In this document: positions 1 through 6,064 of the stretch, piece by piece
Numbering within the stretch: the first letter of the stretch is position 1
How the letters are laid out: every line of letters begins with the position of its first letter
Assembly (NCBI GenBank): GCA_030672465.1
Contig: DAOVGJ010000019.1
Location: 1 to 6,938, forward strand
DNA length: 6,938 nt
Direction of reading: 5' to 3'
Source of the DNA: Pseudomonadota bacterium
Lineage (GTDB): Bacteria > Desulfobacterota > BSN033 > WVXP01 > G020346125
The notes under the pieces: generated by a model
Databases searched by the model: none
What the model was told of the DNA's origin: nothing
The model's input: only the letters and a program-made list of their open reading frames with translations
Made by a program: the position numbers and the translations under genes

Positions 1-2
1 AA

Positions 3-1037
3 GAATTCATCCAGACGGGGATTTCGGCGATCGATGGCCTCAACACCTTGGTTCGAGGTCAGAAACTGCCCATCTTTTCGGGTTCCGGTCTACCCCACAA
101 TCAATTGGCGGCCCAGATCGCTCGCCAGGCCAGAGTTCTCGGGACGGGGGAAAAATTTGCCGTAGTATTCGGTGCCATGGGCATTACCTACGAGGAGGCC
201 GACTTTTTCGCCAGTGACTTCAGAGAAACGGGGGCCATCGATCAATCAGTCCTCTTTCTCAACCTTGCCAATGACCCGGCCTTGGAAAGAATCGCCACCC
301 CAAGGATGGCCTTAACCACGGCTGAATTTCTGGCCTTCGAGAAAGACATGCACGTACTGGTCATCCTTACGGATATGACCAATTATTGCGAAGCCCTCCG
401 AGAAGTCTCAGCGGCCCGAAAAGAGATTCCCGGGCGAAGGGGATATCCCGGCTATCTGTATACCGATCTTTCCACCATCTACGAAAGAGCCGGGAGGATC
501 AAGGGGAAGAAGGGATCCATCACCCAAATACCCATCCTCTCAATGCCAGAGGACGATAAAACCCACCCCATTCCCGACCTGACGGGTTACATCACCGAGG
601 GGCAAATCATCCTGAGCAGGCCCTTGCATCGCAAGAATGTCTCCCCTCCCATAGATGTTCTCCCCTCCCTTTCCCGGCTCAAGGACAAGGGGATCGGACG
701 GGGGAAGACCCGGGAGGATCATTCGGATGTCTTCAATCAGCTCTTCGCGGCTTATGCGAGGGGGAAAGAAGCTCAGGAGTTATCGGTTATATTGGGGGAA
801 GCGGCCCTCAGCGAAATTGACAAGATGTATTACGATTTCGCCGATACGTTCGAGAGGCAGTACGTAACCCAGGGTGAATATGAGAACCGATCCATTGAGG
901 AGACGCTGGACCTCGGTTGGAGACTCCTCTCGGTATTCCCCACCTCAGAGCTGAAGAGGATCAGAGGGGAATGGATCGATAAATATCTGACCCGTTTCAA
1001 GGAGGAAGAACCCAAGAAGCTGGCCAAAGTGGCTTGA
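3..1037 (+). CDS. ntpB: V/A-type ATPase subunit B (5' partial)
   Basis: Non-catalytic nucleotide-binding subunit of the V1/A1 head, which alternates with catalytic subunit A in the cytoplasmic hexamer. The reading frame is open from base 3 to the TGA at 1035-1037, giving 344 visible residues. Family members are about 460-480 residues, so some 120-130 N-terminal residues lie upstream. Seen in the sequence: GISAIDGLNTLVRGQKLPIF, followed by SGSGLPHN at about 78-101 where a P-loop would sit in A or F-type subunits. This degenerate loop is a hallmark of the B family. Further on are LTDMTNYCEAL, the GRRGYPGYLYTDLSTIYERAGR block, and LPSLSRLKDKGIGRGKTREDH. The Arg of SLSRL (codon 675-677) matches the position of the B-subunit arginine finger known in this family. 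The TTG at 48-50 is an internal codon, not the start. Subunit D follows 39 bases later, as in typical V/A operons. Identification is very secure; only the gene-naming convention (ntpB, atpB or vatB) is arbitrary. Confidence 0.97.
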   Translation, partial: EFIQTGISAIDGLNTLVRGQKLPIFSGSGLPHNQLAAQIARQARVLGTGEKFAVVFGAMGITYEEADFFASDFRETGAIDQSVLFLNLANDPALERIATPRMALTTAEFLAFEKDMHVLVILTDMTNYCEALREVSAARKEIPGRRGYPGYLYTDLSTIYERAGRIKGKKGSITQIPILSMPEDDKTHPIPDLTGYITEGQIILSRPLHRKNVSPPIDVLPSLSRLKDKGIGRGKTREDHSDVFNQLFAAYARGKEAQELSVILGEAALSEIDKMYYDFADTFERQYVTQGEYENRSIEETLDLGWRLLSVFPTSELKRIRGEWIDKYLTRFKEEEPKKLAKVA

Positions 1038-1076
1038 TAGAACTGAAAATGAGAATATCATAAGGATGGGGGTAAC

Positions 1077-1697
1077 GTGCGACTTGAGGTTAATCCAACC
1101 CGGATGGAGCTTCTGAGGTTAAAGAAGCGTCTGGTCATGGCCAGACGCGGTCACAAGCTCCTGAAGGATAAACAGGACGAGTTGATGAGGCAATTTATGG
1201 ACCTGATCAAGGACATCAGGGAAATCCGCACGGCAGTAGAAAAGGCCTTGGAACAAGCCTTTCGACGGTTCCTCCTCGTCTCATCCGCCATGTCCAAGGC
1301 ATATCTGGAGGAGGCCGTGGGTTTTCCCAGCAAGACCATCGCCCTGAATGTTTCGAGGCGGACCGTGATGAATATCGCAGTTCCCGAGATGCAGCCCACG
1401 GTGGAGGGGGAAATTAGGTGCTACGGTTTTGCCACAACATCGAGCGAGTTGGACAGCTCGCTTCACGCCCTCGATCAGGTGGTAGGGGAGATGATCGTCC
1501 TGGCTCAGAAGGAGAAATGGATGCAGCTTTTGGGTGAGGAGATCGTGCGGACCCGGCGAAGGGTGAACGCATTGGAGTACATATTGATTCCCAACCTGGA
1601 GGAAACCATCAAATACATCACCATGAAGCTGAGCGAACTGGAACGATCCAACCTCTCCAGGTTGATGAGGGTAAAGGAGATCGTGAGGGCCCATTAA
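1077..1697 (+). CDS. ntpD: V/A-type ATPase subunit D (central rotor shaft)
   Basis: Long antiparallel coiled-coil subunit that forms the central stalk inside the A3B3 head and transmits rotation to the membrane rotor; it is the functional counterpart of F-type gamma. Length is 206 residues, close to the 205-225 usual for the family. The N-terminal helix carries the family signature NPTRMELLRLKKRL...RRGHKLLKDKQDEL (about residues 6-36). The C-terminal helix carries RRRVNALEYILIPNLEETI (about 160-178). Both are heptad-like and rich in Leu, Lys, Arg and Glu. A less conserved middle section (about 70-140) forms the short globular part. The start is GTG at 1077, with a purine-rich AAGGATGGGGG at 1062-1072 as the ribosome site. 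The next in-frame ATG (residue 10) would lose the conserved NPTR motif. The gene lies 39 bases after subunit B, consistent with one transcript, and no further V/A gene follows, so this is probably the operon's last gene. Confidence 0.96.
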   Translation: MRLEVNPTRMELLRLKKRLVMARRGHKLLKDKQDELMRQFMDLIKDIREIRTAVEKALEQAFRRFLLVSSAMSKAYLEEAVGFPSKTIALNVSRRTVMNIAVPEMQPTVEGEIRCYGFATTSSELDSSLHALDQVVGEMIVLAQKEKWMQLLGEEIVRTRRRVNALEYILIPNLEETIKYITMKLSELERSNLSRLMRVKEIVRAH

Positions 1698-1878
1698 CAG
1701 GGGTAGACTCACGGAATGGAAAAACCGTAGCCTTTCCCATCCTTGTACGAGATAGATCTTTACCTGGCTGATTCTCTGCGCGCAGGAACAACGGTTTTAT
1801 TCAGAAATTCTAGAAGCTCCAGGGGTAAAACCCTTGACAAATCCCTTACCGGTATGTTACCCAATTCACAATTTCTCA
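1698..1878 (+). other. Intergenic gap between V/A-type and F-type ATPase clusters
   Basis: About 180 bases without a gene if AtpZ starts at ATG 1879, or 136 if it starts at TTG 1834. Visible content: AAAACCGT (1721-1728) is the exact reverse complement of ACGGTTTT (1791-1798). GGTTTTA (1793-1799) is the exact reverse complement of TAAAACC (1826-1832). Two short palindromes lie between, CTGCGCGCAG (1776-1785) and TTCTAGAA (1808-1815). A consensus TTGACA sits at 1834-1839. I see no GC-rich hairpin followed by a T run, so there is no convincing intrinsic terminator for the V/A operon, and read-through into the F-type genes is possible. No tRNA or recognised RNA family was seen. Confidence 0.7.
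1834..1866 (+). promoter_or_regulatory. Candidate sigma-70-type promoter for the F-type operon
   Basis: TTGACA at 1834-1839 is a perfect -35 hexamer placed just before the first F-type gene. The -10 is weak. TATGTT at 1853-1858 matches 4 of 6 positions of TATAAT but is only 13 bases away. At the usual 17-18 base spacing the sequence is TTACCC or TACCCA, with TG at 1855-1856 as a possible extended element. If used, transcription would begin near 1865-1870, giving a very short leader before ATG 1879. The same TTG is also a possible start codon for AtpZ, so the two readings compete. The call rests on the -35 match and position only. Confidence 0.35.
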
Positions 1879-2121
1879 ATGCCCTGGTCGAATGAAGAAA
1901 AGAAAAGGCTATTCCAGGACTTAAGGCTTTATGGAAGCCTTGGGATTGAAATGGCCGCAGCAGTTCTCATTGGAACACTGGTGGGGGTATTGGTTGATAA
2001 ATGGTTGGGCACCCACCCGTGGATCTTCATCATTGGATTCATCTTCGGAGCAGCGGCAGGTTTTCGAAATCTCTACAGGGTCATATCAATGGAGGATGGC
2101 GATAAGGGAAAGGGCAGATGA
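1879..2121 (+). CDS. atpZ: AtpZ-like F-type ATP synthase accessory membrane protein
   Basis: Small two-helix inner-membrane protein of the AtpZ/AtpI superfamily, commonly encoded first in bacterial F-type operons. In alkaliphilic Bacillus the AtpZ and AtpI pair has been linked to Mg2+ handling and enzyme assembly. As called here it has 80 residues: a charged N-terminus (MPWSNEEKKR), helix 1 at about 19-40 (GSLGIEMAAAVLIGTLVGVLVD), a short KWLGTHPW turn, helix 2 at about 48-67 (IFIIGFIFGAAAGFRNLY), and a charged tail. The D-K-W-x-G...PW turn and the GAAAGFRNLY end are typical of the family. Start choice: ATG 1879 gives the usual length but has no visible Shine-Dalgarno site. TTG 1834 has AGGGG 13 bases upstream but adds 15 residues (MTNPLPVCYPIHNFS) that do not look like the family, and it overlaps the TTGACA hexamer. 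The gene overlaps atpI by four bases (ATGA). Family certain, start uncertain. Confidence 0.82.
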   Translation: MPWSNEEKKRLFQDLRLYGSLGIEMAAAVLIGTLVGVLVDKWLGTHPWIFIIGFIFGAAAGFRNLYRVISMEDGDKGKGR

Positions 2122-2441
2122 CTCCGTGGATCCTCGGGGCAATAACCGGCACTCTGCTTGCTTTCGCAAATTTCTGCGCCTCGATCGCTATCTCATCAAA
2201 GGCCATCAGGTCATCCAAAATTATCTCCATCGCCTTCGTCTTGGGGACCTTCTTTGTGCGGCTCATTTTGCTTTCCCTGGCATTTTATTGGGTGGCTCGA
2301 GCTAAAATGATCGATTTAACAACAGCCCTTTTAACCTTTGCCGCGTGTTTTACGGCCCTGCTCTTGTGGGAGGTTTTGATTTACTATCGGAAAGCCCAAG
2401 TTTCGGATAAATTGACCCCACCGGGGGTTCGGGCGGGATGA
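2118..2441 (+). CDS. atpI: ATP synthase subunit I (AtpI-like membrane protein)
   Basis: Hydrophobic protein of 107 residues at the place where ATP synthase protein I is found, between atpZ and subunit a. Family members are thought to help c-ring assembly or Mg2+ supply and are usually not essential. Hydrophobic stretches occur at about 4-26, 36-60 and 66-89, giving three or four helices. They are separated by a short basic loop (SSKAIRSSK) and RAKMID, and the protein ends in a polar tail. The FFVRLILLSLAFYW segment, with an Arg buried in a helix, and the terminal LLWEVLIYYRK resemble the ATP synthase I family. The start overlaps the atpZ stop (ATGA), implying translational coupling, and AGGGAAAGGG just upstream in atpZ can serve as the ribosome site. 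A relationship to the AtpR protein of N-ATPases was considered, but the rest of the operon is ordinary F-type. Sequence conservation in this family is low, so the call leans on context. Confidence 0.8.
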   Translation: MTPWILGAITGTLLAFANFCASIAISSKAIRSSKIISIAFVLGTFFVRLILLSLAFYWVARAKMIDLTTALLTFAACFTALLLWEVLIYYRKAQVSDKLTPPGVRAG

Positions 2442-2457
2442 GAAAGAGGGGAGCTCA

Positions 2458-3192
2458 ATGGACCTGTTGCATCACTTCGAACTTCACCCCATAAGGGAAA
2501 TCCATTTCCTGGGTATCGACCTCTCCATCACCAAGGCAGTTGTCATGATCTGGATTGCCTGCTTTCTGACATTTCTCTTTCTCATTTTGGGGGGACGAAG
2601 GACAAGGCTCGTTCCATCGGGTCTCCAAAACTTTGTAGAGGCCATAATTGACTTTCTCCGTACCAACCTCATCCTTGATACCATAGGGGAAGAAGGGCTG
2701 GCATGGTTTCCCTTCATCGCCACCCTTTTCTTCTTCATCCTCTTCTGCAACCTCCTGGGTCTGATTCCAGGGGCTTTTACGGCCACATCCAATATCAATG
2801 TGACGGCCACCTTAGCCGTAATCGTCTTCCTCTCTACTCAAGGGGCCGGGGTGGCCAAACATGGCCTTCTGGGTTATCTCAAAAAATTTGTCCCCAAGGA
2901 CATCCCCATTTTTGTCATTCCCATTATGGTTCCCATTGAGATCATTAGCCAATTTGCAAAGCCATTTTCACTGGCCGTCCGTCTCTTCGCCAATATGTTT
3001 GCCGGTCATACGGTAATCTTGGTCTTTCTCTTCATGATCATCATGTTCAAGAGTTGGGTCATCGCCGCTGTTCCCCTCATCGGAGTAGTGGTTATGAGCG
3101 CCTTCGAGATTTTCATAGGCTTTATTCAGGCCTATATCTTCTCGATCTTGGCGGCAATGTACATCGCGGAAGCGGTACAAGAAGCCCATTAA
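2458..3192 (+). CDS. atpB: F-type ATP synthase subunit a
   Basis: Stator membrane subunit that provides the two half-channels for ions against the c-ring. It has 244 residues, within the usual 220-290, and about five to six membrane helices. The core motif SLAVRLFANMFAGH (171-184) contains the essential Arg, here R175 (E. coli R210). The later EIFIGFIQAYIF (217-228) contains Q224, matching E. coli Q252. By motif alignment, H184 sits where E. coli has E219, and E217 where E. coli has H245. This is the reciprocal Glu/His arrangement seen in many bacteria and mitochondria. FCNLLGLIPG (96-105) is the conserved Asn-Leu-Leu-Gly-Leu-x-Pro segment. There is no cleavable signal; MDLLHHFELHPI is a typical amphipathic start. 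ATG 2458 follows GAGGGGAG with good spacing, 16 bases after atpI. Confidence 0.97.
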   Translation: MDLLHHFELHPIREIHFLGIDLSITKAVVMIWIACFLTFLFLILGGRRTRLVPSGLQNFVEAIIDFLRTNLILDTIGEEGLAWFPFIATLFFFILFCNLLGLIPGAFTATSNINVTATLAVIVFLSTQGAGVAKHGLLGYLKKFVPKDIPIFVIPIMVPIEIISQFAKPFSLAVRLFANMFAGHTVILVFLFMIIMFKSWVIAAVPLIGVVVMSAFEIFIGFIQAYIFSILAAMYIAEAVQEAH

Positions 3193-3200
3193 CTTCATAA

Positions 3201-3208
3201 AAGGAGGA
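3201..3208 (+). promoter_or_regulatory. Strong Shine-Dalgarno site of atpE
   Basis: AAGGAGGA lies 8 bases before ATG 3217. It is close to a perfect match to the 16S rRNA 3' end and is the best ribosome site in the window. It fits the need to make many copies of subunit c per enzyme from a polycistronic message. An ATG at 3209-3211 falls in another frame and is too close to the site to compete well. Confidence 0.75.
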
Positions 3209-3216
3209 ATGTTCGA

Positions 3217-3444
3217 ATGGAAGCGACAGCTTTAGCCTACTTAGCTGCAGGCTTGGGCATTGGGATGGCAGCATTCGGAACCGGCATCGGCATGGGGTTT
3301 ATGGTTGGAAAAACGGTGGAGGGGATGGCACGGCAACCCGAGGCTTCGGGAATCCTCAGGACGACCATGATTATCGGTATCGCCTTCATCGAAGCCTTGG
3401 CTCTCTATGCCTTGGTCATTAGCTTCCTGCTCACCTTCAAATAG
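3217..3444 (+). CDS. atpE: F-type ATP synthase subunit c (rotor ring proteolipid)
   Basis: Hairpin proteolipid that forms the rotating c-ring. It has 75 residues, near the usual 70-90. Helix 1 (about 5-31) contains the glycine pattern GTGIGMG (21-27), a GxGxGxG version of the tight-packing motif, with Ala at the first position of the extended form. The cytoplasmic loop ARQPEA (38-43) holds the invariant Arg-Gln-Pro that contacts the central stalk. Helix 2 (about 48-72) contains the ion-carrying carboxylate E59 in AFIEALALYALV. Na+-translocating c subunits (such as Ilyobacter) have Gln in helix 1 and Ser-Thr right after the Glu. Here those positions are M26, A60 and L61, so H+ coupling is predicted. 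There is a strong ribosome site upstream, and the gene lies 24 bases after atpB. Confidence 0.98.
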   Translation: MEATALAYLAAGLGIGMAAFGTGIGMGFMVGKTVEGMARQPEASGILRTTMIIGIAFIEALALYALVISFLLTFK

Positions 3445-3496
3445 GGAAAGGACTAACACCGCAAAAGATCAAAATCAACTCAAGGGAGGTTACCCC

Positions 3497-3991
3497 ATGT
3501 TTCAAGCCGAACCGGGCCTCATGATATGGACCGCCATCTCCTTTATTATTCTCCTCATCCTTCTCTGGAAAGTCGCATACAAACCGATTACCAAGGCACT
3601 GAAGAATCGGGAGGATACCATCCGCGATTCCCTCGGGGAGGCCAAGAATACCCGAGAGTCGGCGGAAGCCCTTCTGGAGGATTACAAGAAACAGTTAGCC
3701 CAGGCAAGGGAAGAAGCTCACACGATTCTCTCGGAGGGCAAGATGATGGGGGAGAATATCAAGAAGGAGATCATTCAGAAGGCCCACGAGGAATCCAATC
3801 AGATCGTAAAAAGGGCCCAGGAGGAGATCGAGTTTCAGAAGGAGAAAGCACTCTTGGAACTCAAGGAGAGGATTGCGGACCTCACCATCATGGCCGCCTC
3901 CAAGGTCATCGAAAAGAGCCTCGACAAGAAGGACCATGAGCAGCTCTTGGATGAGTATATTTCCAAGGTCGGTGAGAACTATGAGAGATGA
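3497..3991 (+). CDS. atpF: F-type ATP synthase subunit b (peripheral stalk)
   Basis: Homodimeric stator stalk that anchors the alpha/beta head to subunit a through delta. It has 164 residues (family about 155-175): a single N-terminal membrane helix (about 8-26, LMIWTAISFIILLILLW), then KPITKALKNRED with the conserved Arg after the membrane, and a long charged right-handed coiled coil rich in Ala, Glu, Lys and Gln to about residue 140. The ERIADLTIMAASKVIEKSLD block (124-143) is the conserved delta-binding end. ATG 3497 is preferred to an in-frame upstream ATG at 3407, which lies inside atpE. AGGGAGG at 3483-3489 is well placed for it. The operon has one b gene and no b', so a b2 homodimer is expected. 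The end overlaps atpH by 11 bases. Confidence 0.96.
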   Translation: MFQAEPGLMIWTAISFIILLILLWKVAYKPITKALKNREDTIRDSLGEAKNTRESAEALLEDYKKQLAQAREEAHTILSEGKMMGENIKKEIIQKAHEESNQIVKRAQEEIEFQKEKALLELKERIADLTIMAASKVIEKSLDKKDHEQLLDEYISKVGENYER

Positions 3992-4523
3992 TTCCGTTGT
4001 GAAGGGTTATGCGAGTGCCCTCTTTCACGTCGCAAAATCGGAAGACCTCGTCGAGGTCGTCGAGGATGAGCTATACAAGCTAAAGGAGATCCTCCAGAAA
4101 AACTCGGAGCTGAGGGAATTTCTGAGCAACCTCCGGATAGCCCCGGAGGGAAAGAAGAAGGCCTTGATGGAGATTTTCGGGAAGCGGGTGTCCTCCCTTA
4201 CCCTGAATCATCTCAATTTGGTCATCGACCAGGGGAGGCAGAGGAAGCTCGTGCCCATCATCGATGAGTATTTTGCATTAGCCGCGGCGGCCCGGGAGAA
4301 GGTGACGGCGGAAGTCATTACGTCTGTTCCCCTTTCGGAAAAGATGGCGGAAAAATTACGTCGAGAGCTGACCAAGGTGACCAAAAAACAGGTCTTCCTC
4401 AAGCCCCGAGTCGACCCCTCCATTTTGGGCGGGGCAATAGTCCGGGTGGAGAACAAAATCATCGATGGCAGCCTGCGCCACCAGCTGGGGCAGATGCGCC
4501 GAACTATGGTTAAAATCATCTAA
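3981..4523 (+). CDS. atpH: F-type ATP synthase subunit delta (OSCP homologue)
   Basis: Links the b dimer to the top of the alpha3beta3 head. It has 180 residues, the normal family length. The N-terminal helical domain (about 1-105) starts with the typical VVKGYASALFHVA and contains LRIAPEGKKKAL and LNHLNLVIDQGRQRKLVPII. The C-terminal domain carries the family signature VDPSILGGAIVRVENKIIDG (144-163), ending with the usual SLRHQL. The start is ATG 3981, inside the last codons of atpF; it gives the standard N-terminus (MRDDSVVKGYA), whereas upstream in-frame codons overlap atpF out of frame. The 11-base overlap suggests translational coupling that keeps b and delta production linked. Subunit alpha begins 16 bases after the TAA. 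Confidence 0.96.
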   Translation: MRDDSVVKGYASALFHVAKSEDLVEVVEDELYKLKEILQKNSELREFLSNLRIAPEGKKKALMEIFGKRVSSLTLNHLNLVIDQGRQRKLVPIIDEYFALAAAAREKVTAEVITSVPLSEKMAEKLRRELTKVTKKQVFLKPRVDPSILGGAIVRVENKIIDGSLRHQLGQMRRTMVKII

Positions 4524-4539
4524 GCCAGGGGGAGAAAAA

Positions 4540-6054
4540 GTGGAAATTAAATTCGAACCCGAGGAAATCTCATCCATATTGAAAAAGCAGATCGAGACAT
4601 ACGAGATCACCGTGGACATGGAGGAGGTGGGGGAAGTCATCGAGGCGGGGGATGGGATCGCCCGGATCAAGGGACTTCCCAATGTCATGTCGGCGGAGAT
4701 GCTGGAGTTTCCCAACAACATCTTCGGCATGGCCCTCAATTTGGAGGAGGATAATATCGGGGCCATGATCCTGGGCGACTTCGCTGAAATCGAACAGGGC
4801 GACCTTGTCAAACGGACGGGCCGAGTCCTCTCGGTACCCGTGGGAGATCCCCTCATCGGAAGGGTGGTTAACGCCGTTGGTCAGCCCATCGATGGGAAAG
4901 GCCCCATCTCCGTGGAAAAATATCGGCTGATCGAGGGAAGGGCCCCAAACGTTATCCAGAGACAACCGGTAAAGGAACCCCTCCAGACCGGACTCAAATG
5001 CATCGATTCCATGATCCCCATTGGCAGGGGTCAAAGGGAGCTCATCATTGGGGACCGACAGACGGGGAAGACCGCCATCGTCGTGGATATGATCCTCAAT
5101 CAGAGGGATACCAATGTATTCTGCATCTATGTTGCCATCGGCCAAAAGCAATCAACCGTCGCCGCGATGGTCGATACCCTCGAGAAATACGGGGCCATGG
5201 AGTATACCACGGTGGTAGCCGCAACGGCCAGCGACCCGGCCCCCATGCAGTATGTCGCCCCGTATGCGGGGTGTGCCATTGGGGAAGAGATCCGCGATTC
5301 CGGCCGTCATGCGGTGGTCATATACGACGATCTCTGGAAGCACGCAGTGGCATACCGTCAGGTCTCGCTTCTGCTGCGGCGCCCGCCGGGAAGGGAGGCC
5401 TTTCCGGGGGATATCTTCAACCTCCACTCCCGATTACTCGAAAGGGCAGCAAAACTTAACGACGAGCTGGGAGGAGGATCTCTCACGGCCCTCCCCATCG
5501 TGGAGACCCAGGCGGGCGACTACTCCGCCTACATCCCCACCAACGTCATCTCCATCACGGACGGGCAGATCTATCTGGAGACCGACCTCTTCTACTCGGG
5601 GGTGAGGCCTGCCGTCCATGTGGGGCTATCCGTTTCCCGTGTCGGCGGCAATGCCCAGATCAAGGCCATGAAATCGGTGGCCGGGATGCTGCGGTTGGAA
5701 CTCGCCCAGTATCGAGAGCTCGTGGCCTTCGCTAAATTCGGGTCGGAGCTGGATAAGACTACCCAGGCCCAGCTGACCCGCGGCGAGAGGCTGGTAGAGA
5801 TCCTCAAACAGCCCCAATATGAACCGATGCCCGTAGAGGATCAGGTCATGATTATCTACGTGGGGGAGAAGGGCTACTTGGATGACCTCTCAATCCATCG
5901 AGTTAAGGAGTTCGAGTCTGGGTTCTACCAGTTCATGAGGGAGAAGTATTCCCAAGTTCCCCGGGATATTCGCGAGAAGAAGGAATTGACCGAAGAGCTG
6001 GAAAAGATGCTCGATCGAGCCGCTGAGGAATTTAAGAAGAACTTCTTGGTATAG
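4540..6054 (+). CDS. atpA: F-type ATP synthase subunit alpha
   Basis: Non-catalytic nucleotide-binding subunit that alternates with beta in the F1 head. It has 504 residues, the standard length. The N-terminal beta-barrel (about 25-92) includes VGEVIEAGDGIARIKGLPNV. The Walker A loop GDRQTGKTAI is at 171-180 with K177. The Walker B strand region VVIYDDL is at 259-265. LLLRRPPGREAFPGD (277-291) is next, and the arginine finger R367 lies in VGLSVSRVGG. The helical C-terminal domain ends in KKNFLV. Odd residues in conserved blocks: W266 directly after YDDL, where Ser or Thr is usual; N294 in DIFNLHSRLL, where Tyr is common; and H360, where Asn is common. The start is GTG 4540 with AGGGGGAG at 4527-4534; an in-frame ATG at 4465 lies inside atpH and gives a non-family N-terminus. 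Gamma follows 10 bases after the TAG. The frame is intact throughout. Confidence 0.98.
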   Translation: MEIKFEPEEISSILKKQIETYEITVDMEEVGEVIEAGDGIARIKGLPNVMSAEMLEFPNNIFGMALNLEEDNIGAMILGDFAEIEQGDLVKRTGRVLSVPVGDPLIGRVVNAVGQPIDGKGPISVEKYRLIEGRAPNVIQRQPVKEPLQTGLKCIDSMIPIGRGQRELIIGDRQTGKTAIVVDMILNQRDTNVFCIYVAIGQKQSTVAAMVDTLEKYGAMEYTTVVAATASDPAPMQYVAPYAGCAIGEEIRDSGRHAVVIYDDLWKHAVAYRQVSLLLRRPPGREAFPGDIFNLHSRLLERAAKLNDELGGGSLTALPIVETQAGDYSAYIPTNVISITDGQIYLETDLFYSGVRPAVHVGLSVSRVGGNAQIKAMKSVAGMLRLELAQYRELVAFAKFGSELDKTTQAQLTRGERLVEILKQPQYEPMPVEDQVMIIYVGEKGYLDDLSIHRVKEFESGFYQFMREKYSQVPRDIREKKELTEELEKMLDRAAEEFKKNFLV

Positions 6055-6064
6055 GGGACGAACC

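Noticed and set aside
1281..1712. 143-residue minus-strand open frame opposite V/A subunit D
   Set aside because: It is fully antisense to a clear ntpD and has no ribosome site or recognisable motif.
1776..1785. CTGCGCGCAG palindrome as terminator or operator
   Set aside because: As RNA it has no loop and no following T run, so it is not a terminator. As an operator it is a single 10-base site with nothing to support a regulator.
1931..2305. 124-residue plus-strand open frame spanning atpZ and atpI
   Set aside because: It covers parts of two genes that both match known families in other frames, and its translation looks like frame-shifted membrane protein.
3326..3345. Sequence resembling a sigma-54 element (TGGCACGGCAACC) inside atpE
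   Set aside because: The GC half does not match at the required spacing, and it lies within the conserved MARQPEA codons, which explain the sequence.
4048..4068. Short tandem-like repeat of GTCGAGG in atpH
   Set aside because: It encodes the ordinary VEVVEDE stretch of the delta subunit, is only two copies long and is not conserved as a repeat.
4356..5151. Long minus-strand open frames (166 and 193 residues) opposite atpH and atpA
   Set aside because: They lie entirely antisense to well-conserved atpH and atpA, show no recognisable domain and have low-complexity composition. They are shadows of the coding strand.
4998..5459. 153-residue plus-strand open frame inside atpA
   Set aside because: It is in another frame of an intact, highly conserved alpha subunit. 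Its composition (rich in Arg, Gly, His and Pro) is typical of an out-of-frame shadow.
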